DNA of 42,320 nucleotides from Glaciecola sp. UBA2563 (GTDB taxonomy: Bacteria > Pseudomonadota > Gammaproteobacteria > Enterobacterales > Alteromonadaceae): the NCBI GenBank assembly GCA_002340325.1, contig DDLV01000057.1, positions 1 through 42,320 of the forward strand, given 5' to 3'. Both the position numbers and the translations under genes were made by a program. The notes below the pieces were generated by a model. It did not search any database. It saw only the letters and a program-made list of their open reading frames with translations, and was not told the origin of the DNA. Position 1 is the first letter of the stretch, and every line of letters starts with the position of its first letter. Positions 1-9,447 of the stretch are shown one piece after another.

Positions 1-1
1 G

Positions 2-1504
2 GAAATCATAGAGCGCGTCGATCGTGCCGGCGATGAAGAAGTTGAAGTTGTGAAGCTTCAGTTTGCATCAGCATCCGAAATGGTCAGAATCATTGACAGT
101 ATAAATCAGGATCAAAATCGCCAGCAAGGCGGAGGCAAAGCAACACCACGTCTAGTTGCTGACGACAGAACAAACAGCGTGATCGTCAGTGGTGACGTGA
201 AAGCGCGCCAACGACTGATAAACCTTATCCAACGCATGGATCAAGAATTGGAGACTAGCGGCAATACGCGAGTGATTTACTTAAATTATGCGAAAGCAGA
301 AGACTTGGTAAAAGTTTTACAGGGCGTGAGCGCAACCATTCAAGCTGAAACTACGCAAGCGAGCGGCGGGAATCAAAGACGGGGCGCGAACAGAGATGTG
401 AGTATCGATGCGCACGAAGACAGTAATTCTTTGGTGATAACTGCTGAACCTGACATGATGCGTTCATTAGAAGAAGTCATACGTCAACTGGATATTCGGC
501 GTGCGCAAGTGCAAGTGGAGGCGGTTATCGTCGAAGTGTTTGAAGGCGATGGTGTCCAACTCGGTGTGCAATTTGTCTCTGAAGACGGTGGCGGGACTCA
601 GTTTACCAATGGCGTGATCCCTGTTGGCTCGTTAGCTGTCGCGCTTGAACAGGCCGAAGATACGACCGTTTCCAGAACTATTATCTCGGCAAATGGCGAC
701 CCAGTACAAACGGATGATACCTCTGAAGGTGACTTAACTCCCCTGGCTACTTTGCTCGGTGGTGCCAACGGCATGATCGCTGGGATTATCGAAAATGGAT
801 GGGGGGCTGTTATTCAGGCCGTCAGTAGTGACACAAATTCAAATGTATTGGCAACTCCTCATTTGACTACAATGGACAACGAGGAAGCGTTCTTTATCGT
901 GGGTCAAGAAGTTCCGATTATTACAGGCACGAGTACGGGTTCGAATAATAGCAACCCCTTCACGACGGTCGAAAGACAAGAAGTGGGCATCAAACTAAAA
1001 GTAACGCCTCAAATCAATGAAGGCGATGCCGTGCAGATGACCATCGAGCAGGAGGTATCGAGTGTCAGTGGTGCCACATCTGTTGATATTTCAATCAATA
1101 AGCGGGAAATTAAAACTACCGTGATTGTTGATGACGGCGGCACAATAGTATTAGGTGGCTTGATAGACGAAGATGTGCAGGAAAGCGTGCAAAAAGTGCC
1201 GTTACTTGGCGATATTCCCGTTGTCGGACATTTATTTAAGTCGACGTCAACAAGTAAGCGAAAGCGAAACCTAATGGTTTTTATAAGACCCACGATCGTT
1301 AGGGATTCAGCAACAATGAACGACATCAGTCATCGCAAGTATAATTACATTAGGGCACAGCAGCTGAAGAGGCAGCAGGATGGTATATCCCTAATGCCGT
1401 TTGAAACCACGCCGAGTCTCCCGGATTGGAGTGATAAACTTATACTGCCGCCGACGTTTGAAGAATATTTGTTAGAACAAGAAGAATCGAACATAGAAGA
1501 TTAA
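2..1504 (+). CDS. gspD: Type II secretion outer-membrane secretin GspD (5' partial)
   Basis: Forms the multimeric outer-membrane channel through which folded exoproteins leave the periplasm. The reading frame is open from base 2, so the signal peptide and N-terminal domains lie upstream of the window. What remains shows periplasmic N-domain repeats (for example the stretch around LVADDRTNSVIVSG and the one around DSNSLVITAEPDMM), then the C-terminal secretin domain with VPIITG, the VVDDGGTIVLGGLIDE strand and the signature VPLLGDIPVVGHLFKS close to RKRNLMVFIRPTIVRD. A short acidic tail (EEYLLEQEESNIED) follows. gspE starts four bases after the stop, so the gene belongs to the gsp operon; gspC is expected just upstream. 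Family assignment is secure and only the 5' end is missing. Confidence 0.97.
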   Translation, partial: EIIERVDRAGDEEVEVVKLQFASASEMVRIIDSINQDQNRQQGGGKATPRLVADDRTNSVIVSGDVKARQRLINLIQRMDQELETSGNTRVIYLNYAKAEDLVKVLQGVSATIQAETTQASGGNQRRGANRDVSIDAHEDSNSLVITAEPDMMRSLEEVIRQLDIRRAQVQVEAVIVEVFEGDGVQLGVQFVSEDGGGTQFTNGVIPVGSLAVALEQAEDTTVSRTIISANGDPVQTDDTSEGDLTPLATLLGGANGMIAGIIENGWGAVIQAVSSDTNSNVLATPHLTTMDNEEAFFIVGQEVPIITGTSTGSNNSNPFTTVERQEVGIKLKVTPQINEGDAVQMTIEQEVSSVSGATSVDISINKREIKTTVIVDDGGTIVLGGLIDEDVQESVQKVPLLGDIPVVGHLFKSTSTSKRKRNLMVFIRPTIVRDSATMNDISHRKYNYIRAQQLKRQQDGISLMPFETTPSLPDWSDKLILPPTFEEYLLEQEESNIED

Positions 1505-1508
1505 ATCG

Positions 1509-3089
1509 ATGGCTGACTTGCAAACTGAAAAAGGCGCGGAGACATCAAACAGCTTGCTATCGAATGAAAAAGCGGCTGCTGATGCGCATGACGTAGAAGC
1601 AAATGTCGAAAATGATACCGAAAAAGGTGGTTTGCTACTGCCTTTTGCTTTTGCGAAAAGCAACAAAGTCGTGGTAGACCAACGTGAAGACGCCACGGTG
1701 GTTTATTGCACGGAACAGGTAAGTATCTCGAGTTTAAATGAAGTCAGGCGGTTCTTAAGTTCGCGTTTTGAATTATCGTATGTTGATGACGAAACATTCG
1801 AACAACACCTCACTACTATTTATCAGCGCGATTCGTCTGAAGCAAAACAATTGATGGAAGATCTCGGTAATGAAAGCGACCTGTTTGCATTAGCAGAGGA
1901 CCTGCCAGATACGGAAGATTTGCTCGATAATGATGACGATGCCCCCATCATAAAATTGATCAACGCAATGCTTGGCGAAGCGATTAAAGAAGGGGCGTCA
2001 GACATTCACATTGAAACCTTTGAAAATCAGCTTATTGTAAGGTTCAGAGTTGACGGTGTTCTGCGTGAAATATTAAAACCCAATCGCAAGATGTCATCAA
2101 TGTTGGTGTCGCGTATAAAAGTTATGGCAAAACTTGATATCGCCGAAAAGCGAGTCCCACAGGATGGACGTATCAGTCTGCGTATTGGCGGTCGCGCTGT
2201 GGATGTTCGTGTATCCACCATGCCATCCTCTCATGGCGAACGCGTTGTTTTGCGATTGCTCGACAAAAATAATGCGCGATTGAACCTCCAAGATCTTGGT
2301 ATGACTGATACCAATCGAGAGCATTTTGCACAATTAATACGAAAGCCCCACGGCATCATTTTGGTAACGGGACCGACAGGTTCTGGTAAGAGTACAACAC
2401 TTTATGCCGGGTTGACGGAGATAAACAGTAAAGATCGCAACATTTTAACGGTTGAGGACCCGATTGAGTTTGACATTGCAGGCATTGGTCAAACACAAGT
2501 TAACCCGCGCGTGGACATGACATTTGCGCGAGGATTGAGAGCTATTTTAAGGCAAGATCCCGATGTGGTAATGGTAGGTGAGATTCGCGATATTGAGACT
2601 GCGCAGATTTCAGTACAGGCGAGTTTGACCGGTCACCTTGTACTATCAACGCTTCACACCAATACAGCTGCTGGCGCTGTTACACGGCTTCAGGATATGG
2701 GTATCGAACCGTTTTTACTTTCTTCTAGTCTGCTGGCCGTGTTGTCTCAACGTTTGGTTCGTACGCTCTGTCCTAACTGTAAGATCCCACATAAACCTAA
2801 TGGGCAAGAACTGGAAATTCTTGGACACGAACATAGGTCTTCAACGATTTACCGTCCTTCTGGCTGCAAAGAGTGTAACTTCACTGGGTACAAGGGACGA
2901 ACAGGTATTCACGAAATGCTCATCGTTGACGAAAAGGTCAGAGAAATGATGCACGAGAGCCTCGGAGAGCAGGCCGTCGAGCGTTATATTCGAAAATTTA
3001 CTCCCTCAATCCGTCATGATGGCTGTATTAAAGTCATTTCCGGAATTACGTCGCTAGAAGAAGTTTTGCGAGTGACTAGAGAAGAATAA
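1509..3089 (+). CDS. gspE: Type II secretion cytoplasmic ATPase GspE
   Basis: Hexameric ATPase that powers pseudopilus assembly at the inner membrane. The 526-residue protein has an N-terminal GspL-binding region, then the catalytic domain with Walker A GPTGSGKS at residues 288-295, a Walker B-like PDVVMVGEIRD around 351-361, and the HLVLSTLHTN histidine box. A zinc-binding tetracysteine element is intact (Cys421, Cys424, Cys453, Cys456). The C-terminal GITSLEEVLRVTREE ending is typical of GspE rather than PilB. The first about 60 residues are acidic and divergent, which is usual for this family. The stop overlaps the gspF start by one base (TAATG), indicating translational coupling. Confidence 0.97.
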   Translation: MADLQTEKGAETSNSLLSNEKAAADAHDVEANVENDTEKGGLLLPFAFAKSNKVVVDQREDATVVYCTEQVSISSLNEVRRFLSSRFELSYVDDETFEQHLTTIYQRDSSEAKQLMEDLGNESDLFALAEDLPDTEDLLDNDDDAPIIKLINAMLGEAIKEGASDIHIETFENQLIVRFRVDGVLREILKPNRKMSSMLVSRIKVMAKLDIAEKRVPQDGRISLRIGGRAVDVRVSTMPSSHGERVVLRLLDKNNARLNLQDLGMTDTNREHFAQLIRKPHGIILVTGPTGSGKSTTLYAGLTEINSKDRNILTVEDPIEFDIAGIGQTQVNPRVDMTFARGLRAILRQDPDVVMVGEIRDIETAQISVQASLTGHLVLSTLHTNTAAGAVTRLQDMGIEPFLLSSSLLAVLSQRLVRTLCPNCKIPHKPNGQELEILGHEHRSSTIYRPSGCKECNFTGYKGRTGIHEMLIVDEKVREMMHESLGEQAVERYIRKFTPSIRHDGCIKVISGITSLEEVLRVTREE

Positions 3090-4309
3090 TGGCTGCATTT
3101 GCATACAAGGCGTTAACCGCTGGTGGCAAGAATGTTTCAGGTGTCGTTGAAGCTGACACGCCTCGACAAGTCAGGCAGCAATTAAGAGAACAATCCCTTA
3201 TACCTCTTGATGTTGAAACAGTTGTAGAGAAAGAGAAAAAGAAATCATCAGGTTTTTCATCGTTTTTTCAACCTTCAATGTCAGCAAATGACTTAGCGTT
3301 AATTACACGTCAATTAGCAACCTTGATTGAAGCTGCATTACCAATAGAAGAAGCCCTACTCGCCGTGGCTGATCAGTGCGAAAAAGTTCGCCAGAAAAAT
3401 ATGATGATGGCGGTGAGAAGTAAAGTCGTTGAGGGGCACACACTTGCGCATGCATTGGGCGATTTTCCTAGTATATTCGACGAACTGTATAGGGCCATGG
3501 TGGCTGCTGGTGAGAAATCAGGACATCTTGATACCGTCTTAAGCCGCTTGGCTGACTACACTGAAAAAAGACATGAAACAGGCAGCCAAATCACATTGGC
3601 TATGGTCTATCCGATGATAATGATGACAGTTGCGCTTGCCGTTATCGTGTTGCTGTTGACCTATGTCGTTCCTCAAATTGTCGATCAATTTGACACAATG
3701 GGACAAGACTTGCCATTGATCACTAAAATCCTCATAGCGGTGTCGGACTGGCTGCGTGCCTATTGGTGGATTGCAGGTTTGGTGTTAGCAGTCGCGTTGT
3801 TTGCTTTGCGAAAATTCCTTCGTATTCCAAAAATTAAACTCGCATGGCACAAACGACTATTGCACATGCCGTTTATAGGCAAGCTTTCTCGCGGAACTAA
3901 TACTGCGCGATTTGCTCAAACGTTAAGTATACTTACAGCTAGTGCGGTACCTTTACTTGAAGCGATGCGAATTTCGGCCGATGTACTAAGTAACGTGTTT
4001 TTGCGTAAGGCAGTAAATCAGGCTGCAGATAAAGTGAAAGAAGGATCTAGTCTCAGAGCTGCCTTGATGCAAACTAAAGTGTTTCCACCTATGATGCTGC
4101 ATATGATTGGGTCAGGCGAAAAATCGGGTGAATTACAGGAAATGCTGAAACGGGCTGCGGATAATCAAGATCGTCAATTCGAAGCGACGGTGAATGTTTC
4201 ACTAAAAATCTTCGAGCCAGTTTTGATTATTTCCATGGCTATCATAGTATTATTTATTGTATTGGCAATTTTATTGCCAATTCTGGCGTTAAACAATCTT
4301 GTTGGGTAG
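3089..4309 (+). CDS. gspF: Type II secretion inner-membrane platform protein GspF
   Basis: Polytopic platform protein that contacts GspE and GspL. Its 406 residues fit the family. It begins with the family-typical MAAFAYKALTAGGKNVSG, has two homologous cytoplasmic four-helix domains (about residues 65-165 and 270-370, each with a GEKSG motif: AAGEKSGHLD and GSGEKSGELQ) and three hydrophobic segments, two near residues 170-245 and one near 375-400. The start codon overlaps the gspE stop. No irregularities are seen. Confidence 0.97.
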   Translation: MAAFAYKALTAGGKNVSGVVEADTPRQVRQQLREQSLIPLDVETVVEKEKKKSSGFSSFFQPSMSANDLALITRQLATLIEAALPIEEALLAVADQCEKVRQKNMMMAVRSKVVEGHTLAHALGDFPSIFDELYRAMVAAGEKSGHLDTVLSRLADYTEKRHETGSQITLAMVYPMIMMTVALAVIVLLLTYVVPQIVDQFDTMGQDLPLITKILIAVSDWLRAYWWIAGLVLAVALFALRKFLRIPKIKLAWHKRLLHMPFIGKLSRGTNTARFAQTLSILTASAVPLLEAMRISADVLSNVFLRKAVNQAADKVKEGSSLRAALMQTKVFPPMMLHMIGSGEKSGELQEMLKRAADNQDRQFEATVNVSLKIFEPVLIISMAIIVLFIVLAILLPILALNNLVG

Positions 4310-4313
4310 TGTT

Positions 4314-4763
4314 ATGTATAAAGTTCGAACAACGAAAACGAAACAGTCCGGTTTTACATTAATTGAAATCATGGTTGTCGTGTTTATTATTGGATTACTT
4401 GGCGCAATCGTATTGCCTCAAGTCATGGGGCAACGAGACAGTGCTCAACTTAAGAAAGCGGCTGTTGATATTCAAAAGCTTGAGAGTGCCGTGAACATGT
4501 ACGAACTCTCCACCAATAGCAAGCCGACGACAGAACAAGGACTTGAAGCGCTAGTTGATGTTCCAACCATTGATCCAATACCTTCAAATTATCCTGAAGA
4601 TGGATTCGTCAAACGTCTTTCTAAGGACCCTTGGGGAAATGATTACATTTTACTTAACCCTGGTCAGGTTGATCGCGTTGACATATACAGCTTGGGGCCG
4701 GATGGCCAAGATGGCACGGATGACGATATCGGGACGTGGAATCTGAACGATTACTTGGACTAA
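4314..4763 (+). CDS. gspG: Type II secretion major pseudopilin GspG
   Basis: Major subunit of the periplasmic pseudopilus. The type IV prepilin signal is KQSG|FTLIE, with cleavage by the prepilin peptidase after Gly13 and the conserved Glu at mature position 5, then a hydrophobic helix. The globular part carries the family pattern PTTEQGLEALV, KDPWGNDYIL and the C-terminal calcium-binding loop SLGPDGQDGTDDDIGTW. I chose the ATG at 4314, five bases after the gspF stop; a TTG at 4299 inside gspF would add five residues and is less likely. Length 149 residues, normal. Confidence 0.96.
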   Translation: MYKVRTTKTKQSGFTLIEIMVVVFIIGLLGAIVLPQVMGQRDSAQLKKAAVDIQKLESAVNMYELSTNSKPTTEQGLEALVDVPTIDPIPSNYPEDGFVKRLSKDPWGNDYILLNPGQVDRVDIYSLGPDGQDGTDDDIGTWNLNDYLD

Positions 4764-4778
4764 ATTTGAGATCACACC

Positions 4779-5390
4779 ATGAGGTTCAATAAGCATCACA
4801 AAGGTTTTACGCTTGTTGAAATTTTAGTGGTTGTATTCATTATTGGCATTGTTGTTTCAACGATCAGTTTTCAGGTATTTCAGACCGACCACAAAGCAAA
4901 AGTAAAGGAAGAGGCACAACGCCTTCAAGTATTGGTAGATATGGCCAGTGATTATGCCATTCTCAATCAGCAGCAATTAGGCATTTATCTGGACTTGGAA
5001 AAAAATTCATACGAATTTGTTTCTTTGCAAAAGGACGGGCAATGGTTGCCTATCGATGGGAATAAGTTTTTTCGCAAACGCGAGTTACCAGAATCGCTTG
5101 TGCTTGAGCTGAATTTGGACGGATTGCCATGGCAAGATGAGGACGCTCTTTTTGACCGAGAAATTTTCGATGAAGACCTCAGCATAAGAGATGAAGGCGT
5201 GTCTATTGGTGATGAAGAAGACCAACCGCCGCCTCCCCCACAAATATTTATTTTATCGAGTGGAGACTTAACGCCATTTGAGATTCGAATGGAGTTCAAC
5301 GATCTTGAAGGAGACTATCCTCCATTCTACGTGTCGCTGCAAGGCAAAGAAATTACCCCTATAGAACTTGTTGGTCCAATCGATTTATGA
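4779..5390 (+). CDS. gspH: Type II secretion minor pseudopilin GspH
   Basis: Minor pseudopilin expected to link the GspG filament with the GspI/J/K tip. It has a short basic leader and prepilin site HHKG|FTLVE (cleavage after Gly9, Glu at mature position 5), then a membrane helix. The globular domain is acidic, with an unusual run of five prolines in EEDQPPPPPQIFIL about two thirds of the way along, followed by SSGDLTPFEIRM, which resembles the GspH C-terminal strand. At 203 residues it is near the family length. The stop overlaps the gspI start (ATGA). Confidence 0.9.
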   Translation: MRFNKHHKGFTLVEILVVVFIIGIVVSTISFQVFQTDHKAKVKEEAQRLQVLVDMASDYAILNQQQLGIYLDLEKNSYEFVSLQKDGQWLPIDGNKFFRKRELPESLVLELNLDGLPWQDEDALFDREIFDEDLSIRDEGVSIGDEEDQPPPPPQIFILSSGDLTPFEIRMEFNDLEGDYPPFYVSLQGKEITPIELVGPIDL

Positions 5391-5782
5391 ATGTGCAGTC
5401 AACATCTAAACAGCAAGCAGGATTTACCTTGCTGGAAGTGCTTGTTGCAATGGCAATTTTTGCTATTGCGGGAGGCGCTATCATTAAAGCAGCAAGTGAG
5501 CACACTCAGTCGGTTTCATTATTAAAGAACATTACGACGGCGACGTGGGTTGCGAACAACCAATTGACCCAAGCGTTGCTAGAGAATAAACGCCGATGGC
5601 CTGCGAGGAATAATCTTGACGGCGAAACAGACATGACAAATCGCACTTTCTATTGGCGTCAAACAGTTGCAAAAACTCAAGATGAAGATCTTAATCAGGT
5701 TATTGTTCAAGTGTTTTTGGATGAAGAGAGAAACCAGCCAGTAACATCGGTTTCTACGTTTATTGCGCGAGAAGTAGAATAG
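5387..5782 (+). CDS. gspI: Type II secretion minor pseudopilin GspI
   Basis: Minor pseudopilin of the I-J-K tip complex. The prepilin site is QQAG|FTLLE (Gly12, Glu at mature position 5), followed by a hydrophobic segment VLVAMAIFAIAGGAI. The globular part contains the WVANNQLTQALL region typical of GspI. Length 131 residues, as usual. It overlaps gspH by four bases and gspJ by one, so it should be translationally coupled to both. Confidence 0.94.
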   Translation: MNVQSTSKQQAGFTLLEVLVAMAIFAIAGGAIIKAASEHTQSVSLLKNITTATWVANNQLTQALLENKRRWPARNNLDGETDMTNRTFYWRQTVAKTQDEDLNQVIVQVFLDEERNQPVTSVSTFIAREVE

Positions 5783-6441
5783 TGCGCTCCTCAACGTTTC
5801 ATTTGCGGACACAAGCGCATAAATGTTCTGTAAAGTTCAAAACTCAGCGTGGTTTCACGTTACTTGAGCTGATCATTGCTGTCGCTATTCTTGCATTAAT
5901 CGCACTGGGCACTGGAGCTGTTTTAAATTCCGTAATAAAGAGTAATGAAACCTCTCAAATTTCACTAAAGTCTCTGCAGGATGCTCAGCGAGCCATGCTA
6001 ATTCTTGAAAGAGACTTTTTGCAGATGGTTGCCCGCGTACCAAAAGTCCAGGGAGAATCCAATCAGATTATTCTTAAAGGTGGCGAGTTTGAGTTTGATA
6101 GTGATGAGAGCGGTGTCGCGTTTGTGCGAAACGGCTGGCATAACCCTCAGATGATGTTGCCGCGTTCCTCATTGCAGCGCGTGATTTACAGTTTGCGCGA
6201 TGGGGTCTTAGTACGCGAATACTTTACCCATGTCGATTCAGTTATTGGCGCCGAAACTAAAGAGCGTGCTCTGTTAAACGAAATCGCTGATTTTGAAGTT
6301 TTAGCTGCCTTTGAGTATCGAAGAGATGAGCTTGACTGGCTAGATAATTTTGAAGCCACCGAATTGCCAATCGCGTTGAAAGTTACGTTGGAAAGTGAAG
6401 TACTAGGGAAAATGGAAAGAGTTTTTCAGGTGGCGCCATGA
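5782..6441 (+). CDS. gspJ: Type II secretion minor pseudopilin GspJ
   Basis: Minor pseudopilin that pairs with GspI and GspK at the pseudopilus tip. The start is a GTG at 5782 overlapping the gspI TAG, giving a longer than usual 24-residue basic leader before TQRG|FTLLE. After the hydrophobic helix come SLKSLQDAQRAMLILERDFLQM and a beta-rich domain with RVIYSLRDGVLVREYF, both characteristic of GspJ. Length 219 residues. The stop codon overlaps the gspK start by four bases. Confidence 0.94.
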   Translation: MRSSTFHLRTQAHKCSVKFKTQRGFTLLELIIAVAILALIALGTGAVLNSVIKSNETSQISLKSLQDAQRAMLILERDFLQMVARVPKVQGESNQIILKGGEFEFDSDESGVAFVRNGWHNPQMMLPRSSLQRVIYSLRDGVLVREYFTHVDSVIGAETKERALLNEIADFEVLAAFEYRRDELDWLDNFEATELPIALKVTLESEVLGKMERVFQVAP

Positions 6442-7643
6442 ACTGTTTTTGCCAACAGCACAAGCCACACTATACGCGTCGATGCTGGGATCAAAGGCAA
6501 AACGCAAAGCAACCTGCCGCAATTGGTTTTCGTCAGCAAAAGGGCGTTGCGCTAATCGTGGTATTACTTATAGTGGCGCTCGTCACTATTCTTGCCACGC
6601 AGATGAGTAACCGATTGCAGCTTAATATCGCACGCACGATGAACCTAAAAGACAACAATCAAGCTTATTGGTACGCATTGGGCGCAGAGCAATTTGCAAA
6701 AAAGTCATTGCGTACTCTGATACAAACAACGCCAAACAACATAAATTTAGGTCAGCCATGGGCAGAGCCTTTTGAGTTTCCTCTCGAGAATGGTTTTATA
6801 CGAGCAAAGTTAGAGGATTTGCAGGCTTGTTTTAACTTGAATGCAGTCGGTTCAGTAAGCCAGCCCGATAATCAAACGATTAGCAATAACACTAACACCA
6901 ATAGTGCATCGGGTAATCAAAATAACAATTCCAACGCGGGCAACGCGAACGACTCACAGGGAGCGACGCAGAATAATCAGCAGCCCCAGCCCCAACGCCA
7001 AGCCCCAGGGACTGTTGCTGGCAAACCTCCATCTGTAATTGCGTTTGAAGATTTACTGAACCAGCATGTAGATGATTCTTTGGTAGTTGATACGCTCAGA
7101 GACTCCATCATAGATTGGTTGGATGACGATAACTTTTCAGAACCCTATGGTGCTGAAGATATCGATTATGAATCACTGCCACAGCCATACCTAGCGGCGA
7201 ATAGCCAGATGAGCAATATTTCAGAACTACGTCTTGTCAATGGCATTGGGGATGTTATTAGACTCGGTCAACTCGAGCCTCTACTCGATAAGCTGTGCGT
7301 CATCCCTGAAGATCAGTTTTCAATAAATGTAAATACCCTGTCGCTTGAATCGGCAGGTGTATTAGCAGCGCTAACTGGCCTGTCTGTTGACGATGCCAGT
7401 CAGGTTATCTCTGACCGACCAGAACAGGGTTATTCTGACATCAATGATTTTCAGAATGATCGCAACATTTCAGCACTTGCGCTGCAACCTAACCGATTGA
7501 ATTGGTTTGATGTAACCACAAAATACTTTAAGCTTACAACATCTGTTGAAACAAACTCAGGTTCTCAGTTTACGCTAGTCACAAGATTCCACCTTGATGG
7601 CGATGAAGTTAAGATTATTGGCCGAGAATTTGGAGGTATATAA
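6438..7643 (+). CDS. gspK: Type II secretion atypical pseudopilin GspK with Asn/Gln-rich insert
   Basis: Large pseudopilin that caps the tip complex. After a long 36-residue leader the cleavage site QQKG|VALIVVLL lacks Glu at mature position 5, as is normal for GspK. The body shows SNRLQLNIARTMNLKDNNQAYWYALGAEQFA and the GspK-type ISELRLVNGIGD and VNVNTLS-like (SINVNTLS) segments. Residues about 143-190 form a low-complexity stretch dominated by Asn, Gln and Ser, placed between FNLNAVG and the conserved FEDLL region; in other GspKs this position has only a short loop. Length 401 residues is longer than usual because of leader and insert. Confidence 0.94.
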   Translation: MNCFCQQHKPHYTRRCWDQRQNAKQPAAIGFRQQKGVALIVVLLIVALVTILATQMSNRLQLNIARTMNLKDNNQAYWYALGAEQFAKKSLRTLIQTTPNNINLGQPWAEPFEFPLENGFIRAKLEDLQACFNLNAVGSVSQPDNQTISNNTNTNSASGNQNNNSNAGNANDSQGATQNNQQPQPQRQAPGTVAGKPPSVIAFEDLLNQHVDDSLVVDTLRDSIIDWLDDDNFSEPYGAEDIDYESLPQPYLAANSQMSNISELRLVNGIGDVIRLGQLEPLLDKLCVIPEDQFSINVNTLSLESAGVLAALTGLSVDDASQVISDRPEQGYSDINDFQNDRNISALALQPNRLNWFDVTTKYFKLTTSVETNSGSQFTLVTRFHLDGDEVKIIGREFGGI

Positions 7644-8849
7644 ATGCAACAATTAATAATAAAATTCGGAACGTCCAACGCCTCCATTATCCCATGGCTA
7701 TTGTTTGATCAAAACGAACAAGACATCATTGCGTCTGGTGAGATAAGCAGTTTAGAGCAGCTTTCACAGCTAAAAGACAAAGCAGAGCAGTCAGAGGTTA
7801 TTTGTCTCATATCAGCCTGTGATGCGATGGTAACGCACATCGTGTTACCGGATAAATTTAATCGAAAATTGTTAAACGCTGTGCCCTATATGGTTGAGGA
7901 TAAGTTGGCGCTGGATGTTGACTCCCAGTTTATTGCAAAGGGTGTTGCCGAAGGCCAAAAACTGCCTGTAATTGTCATAAATCGTCAACGGATGCATTTT
8001 TACAAAAATTTGTTGGAAGAGGCGGGATTCTTCTGTCAGAAGATGTTTGTTGACGCTACATTATTGCCAACACCTGAAGATGAAACCAGCGTATCAATTT
8101 TACAAATTGGCGAAGAATTATTGATAAAGCAAGACGCATTTAATGCAAGTGCTGGTGAAGTTGATTGGATGCTGACAGCGTTTTTGAAGCAGAGCGATAT
8201 AAATGAGCGAAAGATACGCGCTTTTAGTGAGTTGCAACTCGATGGTAACAATATAGATTCAGAGAGCATTTCATTTGATTATGATCGTTTGCCGCTGGAG
8301 TTGTTGCTGGCCAATATCGATTCGACAAGTATCAACTTGCTACAAGGCGAGTTTGTTGTTAAAAACAACACCAACCCCGGTTGGTATAAGTGGCGAGTAG
8401 CTGCACTTCTCGCCGGGATTGCACTTATTGTTAATATTGGTGTTAAGACACTGGAATTAACAAACATCAAAAAAGAACGCAAATCCGTAGATGAAGAAAT
8501 TACAGCATTGGTTGAGGAAAATTTTCCAAGCATACAACGTATCAGAAAAGCTACGTTAAAAAGGACCATTTCTCAGTCGATGGCGAGACTAGAATCATCT
8601 GGCGGAAATGCCAGCATGCTTGGTATGCTGACACAAATGGGGCCGGCATTTCAAAACACTGGCGTGACGCCTCAAGCACTTAATTTTAATGCTGAGCGCG
8701 CCGAATTAAGAATTCAATCGGTGGCGCAAAATTTTGAATCGCTTGAGCGTTTTACCCGAGAGGTATCAGAAATGGGTCTCACCGTTGAGCAAGGGGCGAT
8801 TAATAATCGCGGAGGCCAAGTAATCGGCGTTGTGGTAGTTAAGGGGTAA
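7644..8849 (+). CDS. gspL: Type II secretion inner-membrane assembly protein GspL
   Basis: Bitopic protein that recruits GspE through its N-terminal cytoplasmic actin-like domain (residues about 1-240) and binds GspM through the periplasmic part. One membrane segment is visible at about residues 250-268 (WRVAALLAGIALIVNIGV), then a coiled-coil-like stretch and a small periplasmic ferredoxin-like domain. VYSCEDAM-like features are replaced by SACDAMVTHIVLP. The ATG follows the gspK stop directly and has a strong GGAGG ribosome site seven bases upstream. Length 401 residues is normal. Confidence 0.93.
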   Translation: MQQLIIKFGTSNASIIPWLLFDQNEQDIIASGEISSLEQLSQLKDKAEQSEVICLISACDAMVTHIVLPDKFNRKLLNAVPYMVEDKLALDVDSQFIAKGVAEGQKLPVIVINRQRMHFYKNLLEEAGFFCQKMFVDATLLPTPEDETSVSILQIGEELLIKQDAFNASAGEVDWMLTAFLKQSDINERKIRAFSELQLDGNNIDSESISFDYDRLPLELLLANIDSTSINLLQGEFVVKNNTNPGWYKWRVAALLAGIALIVNIGVKTLELTNIKKERKSVDEEITALVEENFPSIQRIRKATLKRTISQSMARLESSGGNASMLGMLTQMGPAFQNTGVTPQALNFNAERAELRIQSVAQNFESLERFTREVSEMGLTVEQGAINNRGGQVIGVVVVKG

Positions 8850-8854
8850 AGTCG

Positions 8855-9343
8855 ATGTCAAGTAATAGCTTTCAAAACCTAAAAACCTGGTTTCATCAAT
8901 TGGAATCCAGAGAACGAATACTCGTCGTGACTGCGGTCATCATTACGCTAATCCTGATATTATATTTTTTGATTTTTTCACCGTTAAACAGTGCGCTTAA
9001 CGAAAATAGAAAAGCGTTGGAAAATGACCGCGAACTTGTCAATTGGTTACAAGAGCAATCCTTACGAGCGCGACTTTTAAACGACTCTAGCGAGGGTGCG
9101 AGAATTAGTGGTCCATTGACTCAAGTCGTCAATCAGACAACCAGAGGCTCAAATATAGCGATTTCTCGCCTCCAGCCAATAGGTGAGAATCTCCAAGTGT
9201 CAATAGAAGCGGTATCGTTTAATGATCTGCTTGTTTGGCTAGATAGATTGGAAAAGCGAGGCGTCACCATATTACAATCTGATATCGTGGATACTGATGA
9301 TAGTGGCATCGTTCAAGTGAGAAGACTGCAGCTCGGAAAGTAA
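8855..9343 (+). CDS. gspM: Type II secretion inner-membrane protein GspM
   Basis: Small bitopic partner of GspL. It has a short cytoplasmic start (LKTWFHQLESRERILV, with the family-typical ESRER), one membrane helix at about residues 24-46, and a periplasmic domain with NRKALENDRELVNWLQEQ and the C-terminal FNDLLVWLDRLEKRGVTILQSDI pattern seen in GspM. Length 162 residues fits. An AAGGGG ribosome site lies eight bases before the ATG, overlapping the end of gspL. Confidence 0.94.
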   Translation: MSSNSFQNLKTWFHQLESRERILVVTAVIITLILILYFLIFSPLNSALNENRKALENDRELVNWLQEQSLRARLLNDSSEGARISGPLTQVVNQTTRGSNIAISRLQPIGENLQVSIEAVSFNDLLVWLDRLEKRGVTILQSDIVDTDDSGIVQVRRLQLGK

Positions 9344-9447
9344 ACGTATTACATCGTTTCACAATTGCCACTCGGGCGATCGTAGGGCCACAACTTTTTG
9401 CATTTGAGTTTGATAAATACATAAGACGGGATTAAGAAAAATAAAAT

